Shown: positions 8,208 to 16,592, numbered from the stretch's first letter. The stretch is DNA of 39,427 nucleotides from Candidatus Evtepia faecavium (GCA_019115545.1 DXDK01000082.1:1-39427); one strand, 5' to 3'. Numbers and translations: made by a program. The notes: a model not told the origin generated them from the sequence alone.

Positions 8208-9608
8208 ATGGTATTCAGCAGTTTAACCTTTCTCTATCTTTTCCTGCCCCTGGCAGTGATTCCATACTTCCTCTGGAACAACCGGACCTACCGAAACGGC
8301 CTGCTTCTGGTGCTCTCCCTGCTGTTCTACTCCTGGGGGGAACCAAAGTACGTGGTGCTTATGGTTGCCGCCACAGTGGTGGCCTATTTTGGAGGGCGGG
8401 TTATGGTGGCCCTGGAAGGGCGGCCCCGCATCAAACGGGTGGTTTTTTGGAGCACCGTGTGCCTGGTGCTTCTGAACCTTCTCATCTTTAAGTACTTCAC
8501 CTTTTTCGGGGAGAACCTCTGCCTGCTTCTCCACCAGGACTGGGCCGTGCCCCAGATCCTGCTGCCCATCGGCATCAGCTTTTACACCTTTCAGATCCTC
8601 TCCTATGTCATTGACCTCTACTTTGGACGGGTGCGGCTGCAGCGGAATTTCTGCTACCTCCTGCTGTATATCAGCTTTTTCCCCCAGCTGATCGCCGGCC
8701 CCATCGTGCGCTACAGCACCATTGAGGAGGAGATCCTCCACCGGAAGGAGACCTGGGAGGACGTGGAAGCCGGCCTGAAGCGCTTCATCCTGGGCCTGGG
8801 GAAAAAAGTCCTCCTGGCCAACCAGGTGGCCGTTGTGGCAGAGAGCATCTATGGAGGCAGCACAGAGGTCTATGGGACGACCATGTACTGGGTGGCGGCC
8901 TTTGCCTACACGATGCAGATCTACTTTGACTTTTCCGGTTACAGCGACATGGCCATCGGCCTGGGGCGGATGTTTGGGTTCCACTTCTTGGAGAACTTCA
9001 ACTACCCCTATCTCTCCCGCTCGGCCACGGAGTTCTGGCGGCGGTGGCACATCTCCCTGTCCTCCTGGTTCCGGGACTATGTCTACATCCCCTTGGGCGG
9101 CAGCCGGGTCAGCCGGGGCAAATGGGTGCGGAACATCCTCATTGTCTGGGGACTCACAGGATTCTGGCACGGGGCGGCGTGGAACTTCCTGCTCTGGGGA
9201 CTGTATTACGCCGGCCTGCTGATCCTGGAAAAGTTCCTCTTAGGCCCCCTGTTGGAGAAGCTGCCCTCTCTGGTGCGGTGGGTCTATGCCTTCTTCGTGG
9301 TGAATCTGGGCTGGGTGCTGTTTAACCGGACGGATTTCTCCGACCTGGCCCACGCCCTGCACACCATGTTCGTGTGGCAGAGTACGGATCTTCTCCGGAT
9401 CGCCGCGGGGAATTCCGACCTTTTGCTGGGCCTGTTCGTCCTCCCTGTGGCCTTCCTGTGCGCCTTTCCCATCTTCCCCAAGCTGCCCCGGCCGAAAAAG
9501 CTCCCTGGAGCCCTGGCAGCGGACCTGGGCTATGGCCTGGTCCTGGTGGCCAGCGTACTCTTCATCATCAGTTCGGTCTATAACCCCTTCATCTATTTCC
9601 GCTTCTAA
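8208..9608 (+). CDS. AlgI/DltB-like membrane-bound O-acyltransferase (MBOAT)
   Basis: 466-residue polytopic membrane protein with about ten hydrophobic segments. MBOAT landmarks are present: LLPIGISFYTFQILSYVID, the block YFDFSGYSDMAIGLGRMFG, RRWHISLSSWFRDYVYIPLGG, and the catalytic histidine in LTGFWHGAAWNF. Such proteins move acyl groups from a cytoplasmic donor across the membrane to an extracellular acceptor (alginate, cellulose, peptidoglycan or teichoic acid systems). The 4-nt gap after the DHHW-type gene shows that they work as a pair. No dltA/C or polymer synthase is in the window, so the system is more AlgI-like than DltB-like. Confidence 0.93.
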   Translation: MVFSSLTFLYLFLPLAVIPYFLWNNRTYRNGLLLVLSLLFYSWGEPKYVVLMVAATVVAYFGGRVMVALEGRPRIKRVVFWSTVCLVLLNLLIFKYFTFFGENLCLLLHQDWAVPQILLPIGISFYTFQILSYVIDLYFGRVRLQRNFCYLLLYISFFPQLIAGPIVRYSTIEEEILHRKETWEDVEAGLKRFILGLGKKVLLANQVAVVAESIYGGSTEVYGTTMYWVAAFAYTMQIYFDFSGYSDMAIGLGRMFGFHFLENFNYPYLSRSATEFWRRWHISLSSWFRDYVYIPLGGSRVSRGKWVRNILIVWGLTGFWHGAAWNFLLWGLYYAGLLILEKFLLGPLLEKLPSLVRWVYAFFVVNLGWVLFNRTDFSDLAHALHTMFVWQSTDLLRIAAGNSDLLLGLFVLPVAFLCAFPIFPKLPRPKKLPGALAADLGYGLVLVASVLFIISSVYNPFIYFRF

Positions 9609-9614
9609 AACGCA

Positions 9615-9653
9615 CGCCCCCTGCTGCCGGAGAGTATCCGGCAGCAGGGGGCG
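9615..9653. terminator. Terminator between the MBOAT gene and hydF
   Basis: A 16-bp GC-rich stem (9615-9630 with 9638-9653) with a 7-nt loop, followed by TTT on the plus strand. It lies between converging genes and probably serves both. Confidence 0.85.
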
Positions 9654-9660
9654 TTTCCCA

Positions 9661-10857
9661 TTATTCCGCGTAACACACTTTATCCAGGATCCCGGCCAGA
9701 TAGGCCAGGACCACGCCGTAGTTGCTGATGGGCACGCCCTGTTCCGCCGCCTGGGCGATGCGGCTGAGAACGTGCCGGCGGTTGAACATACACGCCCCGC
9801 AGTGGATCACCAGGTCGTAAGGGGAGAGGTCCGCGGGGAAGTCCTTCCCCCGGACAAAGTCGAAAGACAGCCCCTGGCCCACCAGTTTCCGCAGCTGCCG
9901 GGGGATCTTCTCCCGGCCGATGTCCTCCGTCAGAGGAGCGTGGGCGCAGGCCTCCGCAATCAGGACCCGGGAAGCCTCCGTCAGGCCGGCGATGGCCCGG
10001 GCCCCTTCCAAGAAGGCGTGGATGTCCCCCTTGTACCCGGCAAAGAGGATGGAGAAGGAGGTCAGCAGGCTCTCCGGCGGCTTGACCTTCCACACCGCGG
10101 GAAAGGCCTGGGAGTCGGTGATGATGAGCCGGGGCGGGGCCTGGAGAGCCGCCAGGGTGGCGGGCAGGCAGTCTGCCGTGCAGCTCATCACTGAGCACTT
10201 CTTGTCCAGCAGTTCCCGGATGGTCTGCACCTGGGGGAGGATCAGCCGCCCCTTGGGGGCCTGGAGGTCCTGGGGCATCACCAGAAGGACCACATCCCCC
10301 GGCCGGGCCAGGCTGCCGGTGATGGTGAGGTCCCAGAAGTCATCGGGCACCGCCTGGGCGATGGCCTGGCGCAGCTGGGGGATGCCCGCCCCCGTCACGG
10401 CGCTCACTGGCAGGACGGAAAGCCCATCCAAGGCCTGGGCGATGGCCGCTTCCAGGGTAGGCAGGCCTTCCAGCCGGTCGCACTGGTTCAGCACTGCCAG
10501 CACCGGGATTTTCCGGGCCTGGAGCTGCCGGAACCACGCCGCTTCCTCCCCGGGCGGGCCGGAGAACACCAGGATGGCCAGGTCGGTTTTTTCCATGGCC
10601 TGGCGGGTGGCCGCCACCCGGAGCTGGCCCAGGGGGCCGGCGTCGTCCAGCCCCGGGGTGTCCAGGAAGACCACCGGCCCCACCCCGTGGAGCTCAAAGG
10701 ACTTGGCCACCGGGTCCGTGGTGGTGCCGGCAACAGGGGAGACCAGGGAGGTCGCCTGCCCGGTGAGGGCGTTGATGAGGGAGGACTTTCCCGCGTTGCG
10801 CCGGCCGAACAGGCCGATGTGCAGGCGGCTGGCCTGGGGGGTGTCTTGGATGCCCAT
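9661..10857 (-). CDS. hydF: [FeFe]-hydrogenase H-cluster maturation GTPase/scaffold HydF
   Basis: 398 residues, as expected. HydF is the cytoplasmic scaffold on which the 2Fe subcluster is assembled before transfer to the hydrogenase. The N-terminal Era-like GTPase domain has the P-loop GRRNAGKS (residues 18-25), the DTPG switch and NQCD base-specificity motif. The C-terminal [4Fe-4S] domain keeps the family pattern C-x-H (in EACAHAP) and later H-C-x2-C (in IHCGAC). The start is 1 nt after the hydE stop, so the two are coupled. HydG and the hydrogenase itself are not in the window. Confidence 0.96.
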   Translation of the reverse strand: MGIQDTPQASRLHIGLFGRRNAGKSSLINALTGQATSLVSPVAGTTTDPVAKSFELHGVGPVVFLDTPGLDDAGPLGQLRVAATRQAMEKTDLAILVFSGPPGEEAAWFRQLQARKIPVLAVLNQCDRLEGLPTLEAAIAQALDGLSVLPVSAVTGAGIPQLRQAIAQAVPDDFWDLTITGSLARPGDVVLLVMPQDLQAPKGRLILPQVQTIRELLDKKCSVMSCTADCLPATLAALQAPPRLIITDSQAFPAVWKVKPPESLLTSFSILFAGYKGDIHAFLEGARAIAGLTEASRVLIAEACAHAPLTEDIGREKIPRQLRKLVGQGLSFDFVRGKDFPADLSPYDLVIHCGACMFNRRHVLSRIAQAAEQGVPISNYGVVLAYLAGILDKVCYAE

Positions 10858-10858
10858 G

Positions 10859-11842
10859 TCACACGCCCCCCAAATCCAAGGTCAGGCCGGCCAGCCGGGC
10901 CACGTCCTCGCAGTGCCCCAGGCCGGAGACGTGCCGCTGGTCAATGGGGCGGAAGGCGTCGGCCTGGGCATCCGGCAGCAGGTCGCAGAAGAGGAGGTTT
11001 GCCCCGCAGGCGATGGCGTTGAGGTTTCCCGTCTCGTCGGCCAGGCCGGTTTTGGGGTTCACCCCCGGCTGCTGGGCGGTGATCTTGATCTCCGGCATCA
11101 TCAGGCGGAGGATGGCCATCTCCTTGTTGTTCAGCAGAAAGCTCCCCGGCCCACCCTCCTGGGCCAGGGGGGTGTTGGCCGCGGGGAGATAGGGGATGTT
11201 GGGGGCCCAGCTGATCTCCAGCTCCTTCATCAGGAGAATGTCGTCGGCAAGCTCGTCCAGGGTCTGGCCGGGCCAGTCCACGATGTTGCCGGAGGCCAGC
11301 TTCATCCCAGCCTCACGGATCCACCGGGCGCACCCCAGGCGCTTGGCATAGGTGGTGGAGGGGTTCAGCCGCTGAAAGCTGTCCGGGTGGGACATCTCGA
11401 ACTTCAGCACATACTCCTCCACCCCGGCGTCGTGGAGGGCCTGGTACTGTGCCCGGGAGAATTCCCCCGCCCCCAGGGCGATGGTGAAGCCCTGCTGACG
11501 CAGGCCGGACACCAGGGTGAGCAGGTTGTCAAACCCGTAGTGGAGGTCCTCCCCGGCCAGGAGGAACATCCGCCCCAGGCCGGCCTCCCGGGCCCGCTGG
11601 GCCAGGGGGAGGATCTCCTCCGGCAGCATGCGGTAGCGGGGGATTTTGCTCCCCGCCCGCATGCCGCAGTAGAGGCATTGGTTTTTGCAGATGTTGGTGT
11701 AGGCCAGCATGGCCGTCACCAGCAGGGTGTCGCCGAAGTGGGCCTGGCAGGTCCGCCGGGCCTCCGGGGCGACCTCCGCCCAGAAGGCCGCCTCCGGCAT
11801 GGTCAGAATGTCCAGGATCTCTTGCTTGGTTTCCAGGGCCAT
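10859..11842 (-). CDS. hydE: [FeFe]-hydrogenase maturation radical SAM enzyme HydE
   Basis: 327-residue radical SAM protein. The cluster-binding C-x3-C-x2-C is at Cys52, Cys56 and Cys59 (ICKNQCLYCGM). The body matches the HydE/BioB-like barrel, with RYRMLPEEI, LAGED and SWAPNIPYLPAANTPL. HydE acts with HydG and HydF to build the dithiomethylamine-bridged diiron site. The ATG at 11842 is preferred because AAGGAG lies 7 nt before it; the open frame extends nine codons further but without such a site. It lies 23 nt after a lipoprotein gene and is followed at once by hydF. Confidence 0.95.
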   Translation of the reverse strand: MALETKQEILDILTMPEAAFWAEVAPEARRTCQAHFGDTLLVTAMLAYTNICKNQCLYCGMRAGSKIPRYRMLPEEILPLAQRAREAGLGRMFLLAGEDLHYGFDNLLTLVSGLRQQGFTIALGAGEFSRAQYQALHDAGVEEYVLKFEMSHPDSFQRLNPSTTYAKRLGCARWIREAGMKLASGNIVDWPGQTLDELADDILLMKELEISWAPNIPYLPAANTPLAQEGGPGSFLLNNKEMAILRLMMPEIKITAQQPGVNPKTGLADETGNLNAIACGANLLFCDLLPDAQADAFRPIDQRHVSGLGHCEDVARLAGLTLDLGGV

Positions 11843-11865
11843 GGAGGGTCTCCTTTCCTCTGGGG

Positions 11866-12894
11866 TCACTGGGCGATGTAATAGAAATCATCCCCGGGCA
11901 GGGCCCCGCCCACGGACTGGGGGTTCTGGTCAAAGAGGACCTGGAAATACCCCTCCACGGAGGTCTTCATCTCCTCCCCGGTGATGCAGACGATGTTGCA
12001 GTAGGGAATGGCCTTCTCCGCCACCGCGGCCTCCACGATGTCGTACTGGCCCACCAGTTGGGCGGCCTCGGCCACGTTGTCGTTGACGTACTGGGTGGAG
12101 GCGGCGTACTCTTCCAGGAAGGCGGCCACGGCGTCGGGGTGCTCCTGGGCAAACTCGGTGCGGACGATGAGGCCGGCGGTGTTCAGCTGGCTGCCGTTGT
12201 CCAGCTTGTCCCACTCCTGGGTGAGGTCGATGGCCACCTGCAGGTCGGGGAACTTGCTCTGAGCCACGGTGACGAAGGGCTGGGGCAGCATGGCGATGAC
12301 GTGGTCCTCGGCGGCCATCAGGGCCACCACTTCCGAGGGCTCGCTCTTCCACTCGATGGTGACGTCAGAGGCGGGGTCCAGGCCGTTTTCCTCCAGGAGG
12401 TAGTTCAGGGCATACTCAGGGGTGGAGCCCTTGCCGGTGGCATAGATAGTCTGGCCCTTCAGGCTGCTCCAGTCGGTGACGGTCTGGCCGCCGTTCTCCA
12501 CGATGTAGATGACCCCCAGGGTGTTCACCGCCAGCAGCTGGACGGAGCCCTCAGAGTTGTTGTACAGAACGGAGCCCAGGTTCACCGGCACGGCCAGAAT
12601 ATCCAGCTCCCCCTGGAGCATCTTGGGGGTGAGCTCGTCGGCGGAGCCGGCCATGGTGAACTCGTAGTGGTTGGTAGTGGTGCCGGCGTCGTTGTCGGCC
12701 AGGAGCTTCACCATGCCCATGGAGGTGGGGCCCTTCAGCCCGCCCAGGCGGATGGTGGTCTGCTCGCCGGTCTCGGCGGCGGTGGTGTCTTCGGTGGGGG
12801 TGTCCTCTGCGGGGGTATCGGTGCTTCCGCAGCCGGCGCACAGGGCGGCGGCCAGGCAGGCGGAGAGGAGCAGGGCAAGGAATTTCTTTTTCAT
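11866..12894 (-). CDS. ABC-type substrate-binding lipoprotein (TauA/NMT1-like fold)
   Basis: 342 residues with a lipoprotein signal: KKK, a hydrophobic core and the acceptor Cys in CAGCGS near residue 23. A Thr/Glu/Asp-rich linker leads to a periplasmic-binding-protein domain (IRLGGLKGPTSMGMVKLL, DILAVPVNLGSVLYNN). This resembles binding proteins for nitrate, sulfonates or thiamine precursors; the ligand is unknown. It would sit on the outer face of the membrane. No permease or ATPase gene is adjacent, and instead hydE follows 23 nt later in the same direction. The 12894 ATG is chosen over 12900 because of its spacing (8 nt) from CGAGG. Gene context is odd for either partner. Confidence 0.85.
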   Translation of the reverse strand: MKKKFLALLLSACLAAALCAGCGSTDTPAEDTPTEDTTAAETGEQTTIRLGGLKGPTSMGMVKLLADNDAGTTTNHYEFTMAGSADELTPKMLQGELDILAVPVNLGSVLYNNSEGSVQLLAVNTLGVIYIVENGGQTVTDWSSLKGQTIYATGKGSTPEYALNYLLEENGLDPASDVTIEWKSEPSEVVALMAAEDHVIAMLPQPFVTVAQSKFPDLQVAIDLTQEWDKLDNGSQLNTAGLIVRTEFAQEHPDAVAAFLEEYAASTQYVNDNVAEAAQLVGQYDIVEAAVAEKAIPYCNIVCITGEEMKTSVEGYFQVLFDQNPQSVGGALPGDDFYYIAQ

Positions 12895-13011
12895 AGTCAT
12901 AACCTCGTTTTCTTTCTCGCCAGTGGCGGTGATGCCATTATTTTACCCCTTTGCCCGGAGAATCTGCGTTGCCTGTGCAACCAAGCAGGGGCTTTTCTGG
13001 GGCGTAAGGGC

Positions 13012-13045
13012 AGAAAAACTCCCGTGCCCGGAAGGGGCACGGGAG
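13012..13045 (-). terminator. Rho-independent terminator of dfx
   Basis: An 11-bp stem (13019-13029 with 13035-13045) with a 5-nt loop. Read on the minus strand it is followed by TTTTTCTG. Confidence 0.88.
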
Positions 13046-13066
13046 CTGGTTGGTAAGGCAAGAAAG

Positions 13067-13444
13067 TCAGGCTTTCTTCCACAGGCCGTGGAGGTTGCAG
13101 TACTCATAGGCGGCCACGAACTTGTCGCCGGGGGCCATGGCAAAGACGGCCTTGGGCTCCTGGCCGGGCTTGAGGGCCTTGCGCTGGTTGCCCTGCTCGG
13201 TCTGGATGCTGATCCACTGGATGGAGTGCTTCTCCTCCATGGGGTGGATGGTGGAGCCCACGGTGACGGTGACCAGGTTGCCGTCGATCTCCACCACGGG
13301 GACGTGCTTCTCGGTGGCGGCGTCGGTGGTGTTGGCCACCAGCTCCTTCATCTCCTCGCCGCAGCAGGAAACCTTGGGGCCCTTGGGATCGACATAGGCG
13401 ATGATGTTGCCGCAGTGGGAACATTTGTAGAACTTCATATCCAT
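13067..13444 (-). CDS. dfx: Desulfoferrodoxin (2Fe superoxide reductase)
   Basis: Reduces superoxide to hydrogen peroxide without releasing oxygen, a common defence in anaerobes. The 125-residue protein has both metal centres. The N-terminal desulforedoxin-type Fe(Cys)4 uses Cys8, Cys11, Cys27 and Cys28. The catalytic Fe(His)4(Cys) uses His47, His67, His73, His119 and Cys116, with Glu45 next to the first His and Lys46 in the usual EKH motif. The start at 13444 follows AAAGGAG. It is a single gene with its own terminator and diverges from a Crp/Fnr-type regulator, which may control it. Electron donors are not in the window. Confidence 0.97.
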   Translation of the reverse strand: MDMKFYKCSHCGNIIAYVDPKGPKVSCCGEEMKELVANTTDAATEKHVPVVEIDGNLVTVTVGSTIHPMEEKHSIQWISIQTEQGNQRKALKPGQEPKAVFAMAPGDKFVAAYEYCNLHGLWKKA

Positions 13445-13492
13445 GATGTGGTTCTCCTTTCTGATGATCGAATGAAAATATGGAATAAGAGG

Positions 13493-13530
13493 TTGTGTCG
13501 GCTTTCTTGTTTATGGTATGATACTACCAT
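13493..13530 (+). promoter_or_regulatory. Probable crp-type gene promoter overlapping an inverted repeat
   Basis: TTGTGT (13493-13498) and TATGAT (13517-13522) are 18 bp apart, upstream of the Crp/Fnr gene. The -10 box lies inside the inverted repeat ATGGTA-N6-TACCAT (13513-13530). A second, smaller repeat GTGA-N5-TCAC lies just downstream, near 13549-13561. Either could be an operator. Confidence 0.5.
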
Positions 13531-13618
13531 GAAATCACCCCAACCACAGTGATTTTGTCACGAATCCTGAAAAAACCCACAGGGTGGCCATGTTCCGGCC
13601 AGAGAGGACGAGATTCCC

Positions 13619-14269
13619 ATGAACCGAGAAATTTCCTTTTACAATTACCTCACCCCGGAGGAGCAGGATCTCCTGGACCGCTCCATGCGGCAGGTCTCCT
13701 GCCGGAAGGGGCAGGTGGTCCACCGCCATGGCGATGCCTGCGTGGGCCTCATCTTCGTCCGGCGGGGCCGGCTGGCCTTTTCCATCCTCTCTGAAGAGGG
13801 GCGGGAGATCACCGTCTTCCGTGTAGAAAAGGGATCTGCCTGCATTCTCTCCGCCGCCTGCGTGCTGCAGAGCCTGGAGTTTGAAAGCCAGATCACCGCG
13901 GAGGTCAACGCGGACATCTCCATCCTGCCCGCCCCTATCCTCTCCCGGCTGATGAACGCCAATCGGGATGTGGAGCGCCTGGTCTATAAACAGGCGGTGG
14001 GGCAGTACTCCAGCGTGCTGCACACCATGCAGCAGATCATCTTCCTCAGCCTGGAAAAGCGCCTGGCCACCTTCCTTCTGGAGGAGAGCCAGCGGCGGAA
14101 ATCCCCGTCCTTCTCCGCCACCCACGAGCAGATCGCCCGGTACATCGGCTCCTCCCGGGAGGTGGTCACCCGGATGCTCAACCAGTTTGCCGGCCGGGGC
14201 ATCGTCACCTTGGGCCGGGGAACGGTCACCGTGCTGGACCCGGACGCGCTGGAAGACATCATCCAATGA
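13619..14269 (+). CDS. Crp/Fnr-family transcription regulator
   Basis: 216 residues: a cyclic-nucleotide-binding-type beta barrel (about 10-115, with the VVHRHGDACVGLIFVRRGRL segment), a dimer helix, and a C-terminal winged helix with the recognition helix SSREVVTRMLNQF. Several cysteines occur in the sensor domain (a CILSAAC pair among them), but the FNR arrangement of four cluster cysteines at the N-terminus is absent, so the signal is unknown. A short SD (AGAGAGG) precedes the ATG. It lies 25 nt before an alcohol dehydrogenase gene in the same direction and diverges from dfx. Control of one or both, perhaps by redox or nitrosative signals, is an inference from position. Confidence 0.9.
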   Translation: MNREISFYNYLTPEEQDLLDRSMRQVSCRKGQVVHRHGDACVGLIFVRRGRLAFSILSEEGREITVFRVEKGSACILSAACVLQSLEFESQITAEVNADISILPAPILSRLMNANRDVERLVYKQAVGQYSSVLHTMQQIIFLSLEKRLATFLLEESQRRKSPSFSATHEQIARYIGSSREVVTRMLNQFAGRGIVTLGRGTVTVLDPDALEDIIQ

Positions 14270-14294
14270 CATCATACCACAAGGAGGGGCTCGA

Positions 14295-15464
14295 ATGAAG
14301 CGGGATTTTGAGTTTTTTAATCCAACCCAAGTATTTTTTGGCAGGTCCGCCATGGAGAACCTGGGGGCCGTCCTGTCCCAGTACGGGGACCGGGTGCTGC
14401 TGGCCTACGGCGGCGGGTCCATCCGGGAAAACGGGATCTATGACCAGGTGATGGAGGTCCTCCGCGCCTGCGGGAAGACCGTGACGGAGTTCTCCGGCAT
14501 CCTGCCCAACCCCACCTATGCCAAAGCCCTGGAGGGGGGCGCCCTGGCCCGGGCCTGCCAGGCGGACCTCATCCTGGCGGTGGGGGGCGGGTCAGTGATC
14601 GACTGCGCCAAGGCGGTGGCCATCGCCGCCGTGGAGGAGGGGGACCTCTGGAACAAGTACTGGGAGGGGAAGCAGCCCCTGGACTGCGTGCCCCTCCCGG
14701 TGGGGGCCATCCTCACCATGGTGGGCACCGGCTCGGAGATGGACGGGGATTCCGTGCTCACCAACGAGGAGACCAAGCGCAAGACCTCCTGCTGGGACTA
14801 TGCCATCTATCCCCAGTTTGCCATCCTGAACCCGGAGTTCACCTTCAGCGTGCCGGAGTATCAAATGGTGTCGGGGATCTTTGATACCCTCTCCCACATC
14901 ATGGAGATCTACCTCAGCCCCGAGGATGAGGACAACATCTCCGACGACTTTGCCGAGGCCCTGATGCGCAGCATCCTCCGCAACACGCCCGTGGCCATCG
15001 CCAATCCCCGGGATTACGTGGCCCGGAGCAATCTGATGTGGGCCTCCTCCCTGGCCCTCAGCGGCATCCTGGCCCCCTCCAAGCAGGAGGACTGGGAGGT
15101 CCACCAGATCCAGCACCAGATCGCCGCTTACTACCCCTCGGCCCACGGCATGGGGCTGGCGGCGGTGTCGCCCGCCTATTACCGCCTGGTGTGCCCCCAC
15201 GGCCTGCCCCGGTTCCGGCGGTTTGCGGTGAATGTGTGGGGCGTCGACCCCGCCGGCAAGAGCGACCGGGAGGTGGCCCTGGCGGGGATCGACGCGATGG
15301 CCGCCTTCATTCGGGACAGCCGGATGACCCCCAACCTCCGGGCCCTGGGGATCCTCGACGAGAGCCGTCTGGCGGAGATCGCCGCCACCTGCAACCTCCG
15401 CCGGGGCGGGTATTACACCCTCACCCGGGAGGACGTGCTCCAGGTGCTCCGGGAGAGCTTTTGA
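14295..15464 (+). CDS. Iron-containing alcohol dehydrogenase (butanol dehydrogenase-like)
   Basis: 389-residue group III alcohol dehydrogenase, close to the BDH/YqhD branch. These NAD(P)H-dependent enzymes reduce aldehydes to alcohols. The nucleotide-binding GGGSVIDCAK is present. The metal site is represented by a DTLSHIME segment and HQIQHQIAAYYPSAHGMGLA, where the usual HxIEH is HQIQH (Glu replaced by Gln). AAGGAGG precedes the ATG at 14295. It probably serves aldehyde detoxification or redox balancing and is cotranscribed with the Crp/Fnr gene. A bidirectional terminator follows. Confidence 0.93.
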   Translation: MKRDFEFFNPTQVFFGRSAMENLGAVLSQYGDRVLLAYGGGSIRENGIYDQVMEVLRACGKTVTEFSGILPNPTYAKALEGGALARACQADLILAVGGGSVIDCAKAVAIAAVEEGDLWNKYWEGKQPLDCVPLPVGAILTMVGTGSEMDGDSVLTNEETKRKTSCWDYAIYPQFAILNPEFTFSVPEYQMVSGIFDTLSHIMEIYLSPEDEDNISDDFAEALMRSILRNTPVAIANPRDYVARSNLMWASSLALSGILAPSKQEDWEVHQIQHQIAAYYPSAHGMGLAAVSPAYYRLVCPHGLPRFRRFAVNVWGVDPAGKSDREVALAGIDAMAAFIRDSRMTPNLRALGILDESRLAEIAATCNLRRGGYYTLTREDVLQVLRESF

Positions 15465-15474
15465 GGCTGTGATG

Positions 15475-15512
15475 AAAAAACAGCAGGTGCTGGGAAACAC
15501 CTGCTGTTTTTT
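15475..15512. terminator. Bidirectional terminator between the alcohol dehydrogenase gene and sepF
   Basis: A 9-bp core stem (15481-15489 with 15498-15506) flanked by six A on the left and six T on the right, so it works in both directions. It lies between converging genes. Confidence 0.93.
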
Positions 15513-15524
15513 GCTGCAGAGTTT

Positions 15525-15929
15525 TTAGAAGTAGAGGTCGTCGTTCTCCCCCTGGGCACCCAGGAGGTCCACAAAATAGGGCGCAACCACATAGACGTTG
15601 GTGGCTACCTTCATGATGTGACCGTCTTCCGTGTAGATGACGCCGGAGACGAAGTCCAGCAGACGACGGGCGACGTCCCGCTCGGTCTTGGCCAGGTTCA
15701 GCACAACGAACTTCATATCCCGGAGAAGATCCGCGATCTTGGATGCGTCCTTATACTCCTGGGGAGAGACCAGGACGATCTGCATATCCGCTACGCTGTG
15801 GATCGGCTGGACCCCTTCGGGTTCCCAGTCCTGCGCCTCGTCCTCATACTCGTAATCGTAATTGGCTTCGTAATCTTCGTACAGGTCGTCTTCTTCCGGC
15901 TTACGGCGCAGAGCGCTAAAGAGTGACAT
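15525..15929 (-). CDS. sepF: Cell division protein SepF
   Basis: 134 residues. SepF binds FtsZ and tethers it to the membrane during septation. The architecture fits: a short N-terminal membrane-binding segment (MSLFSALRRK), a highly acidic Tyr/Asp/Glu-rich linker (about 12-40), and the globular domain (VSPQEYKDASKIADLLRDMKFVVLNL, ARRLLDFVSGVIYTEDGHIMKV). GAGGAGG precedes the ATG. It stands alone here, away from the ylm/ftsZ cluster seen in many Firmicutes. Confidence 0.95.
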   Translation of the reverse strand: MSLFSALRRKPEEDDLYEDYEANYDYEYEDEAQDWEPEGVQPIHSVADMQIVLVSPQEYKDASKIADLLRDMKFVVLNLAKTERDVARRLLDFVSGVIYTEDGHIMKVATNVYVVAPYFVDLLGAQGENDDLYF

Positions 15930-16022
15930 GTGCGTACCTCCTCAGTATGGATGACTCTCTCTTGGTTTATGATCCACAAGTTGCAAGAACAAAACCATTT
16001 CGTTCCATCAAGTGTTTTTAAC

Positions 16023-16051
16023 ATGATACTACAAAAGAGAGGAGATTTCAA
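16023..16051 (-). promoter_or_regulatory. sepF promoter
   Basis: On the minus strand TTGAAA (16051-16046) and TATCAT (16028-16023) are 17 bp apart. The expected leader is about 85 nt. The rest of 15930-16202 is AT-rich and holds no gene I can see. Confidence 0.75.
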
Positions 16052-16202
16052 GGGTTTTGTGGAATATTTTGTGCGTGTCTGTAACTTTTTTTCAATATGT
16101 TGAAACCGTTCTGACACTTTTTGGGGCGGGGCAAGGGCGGGCCGGGGCAAAAATCAGCAGAGGGGGCTGCAAAAATGGGCTGTATCCCCTGGGGCACAGG
16201 GG

Positions 16203-16592
16203 TTACGGCTCCCGCCGATACTCCTCCAGCAGCTGCAGCAGCTGCTCCTCGTCCTTGTCGTCCAGGCCGTGGGCGTTGGCCAGGCCCTCGATGTGGTGGG
16301 TGAGCTCGTGGGCCAGGGTGGTGTAGAGCTCCTCCTGCCAGGTCTCTTCGCTCCAATCCTCGTTCCGGGCGGAGGCCAGGAAGGAGCCGTAGTAGAGGTT
16401 GATATACCGCCCCAGGTACCCGTCCTGGACATACTCCCCCATGAAATAAACCTCCCCATCGGGGAACATGGGGTCCGGCTTGGCCTCCTCCTGGAGAAGG
16501 ATCCCGCCGTTGAGCTCCTCAAAAAAGACGGGAGGAAAGGCCTCGGCCATCTCGTCCAGCATATCTGCCACTTGGTCAAAGGTATACTCCAT
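16203..16592 (-). CDS. Small zincin-like metallopeptidase (PF06262-type)
   Basis: 129-residue protein with the zinc motif H-E-L-T-H-H in TLAHELTHHIEGL near residue 98, followed by an acidic helix. This matches the small metallopeptidase-like family (Zincin_1, formerly DUF1025), in which the third ligand lies shortly after HExxH. No signal peptide is visible, so it is probably cytoplasmic. Substrates are unknown for the family. GGGAGG lies before the ATG. It follows the ABC operon in the same direction but is separated by that operon's terminator. Confidence 0.85.
   Translation of the reverse strand: MEYTFDQVADMLDEMAEAFPPVFFEELNGGILLQEEAKPDPMFPDGEVYFMGEYVQDGYLGRYINLYYGSFLASARNEDWSEETWQEELYTTLAHELTHHIEGLANAHGLDDKDEEQLLQLLEEYRREP

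Noticed and set aside
16172-16202. Terminator after the zincin gene
   Set aside because: A 6-bp hairpin (16186-16191 with 16197-16202) exists, but the T run is about 12 nt away and alternative pairings are as good, so it is not listed as a feature.
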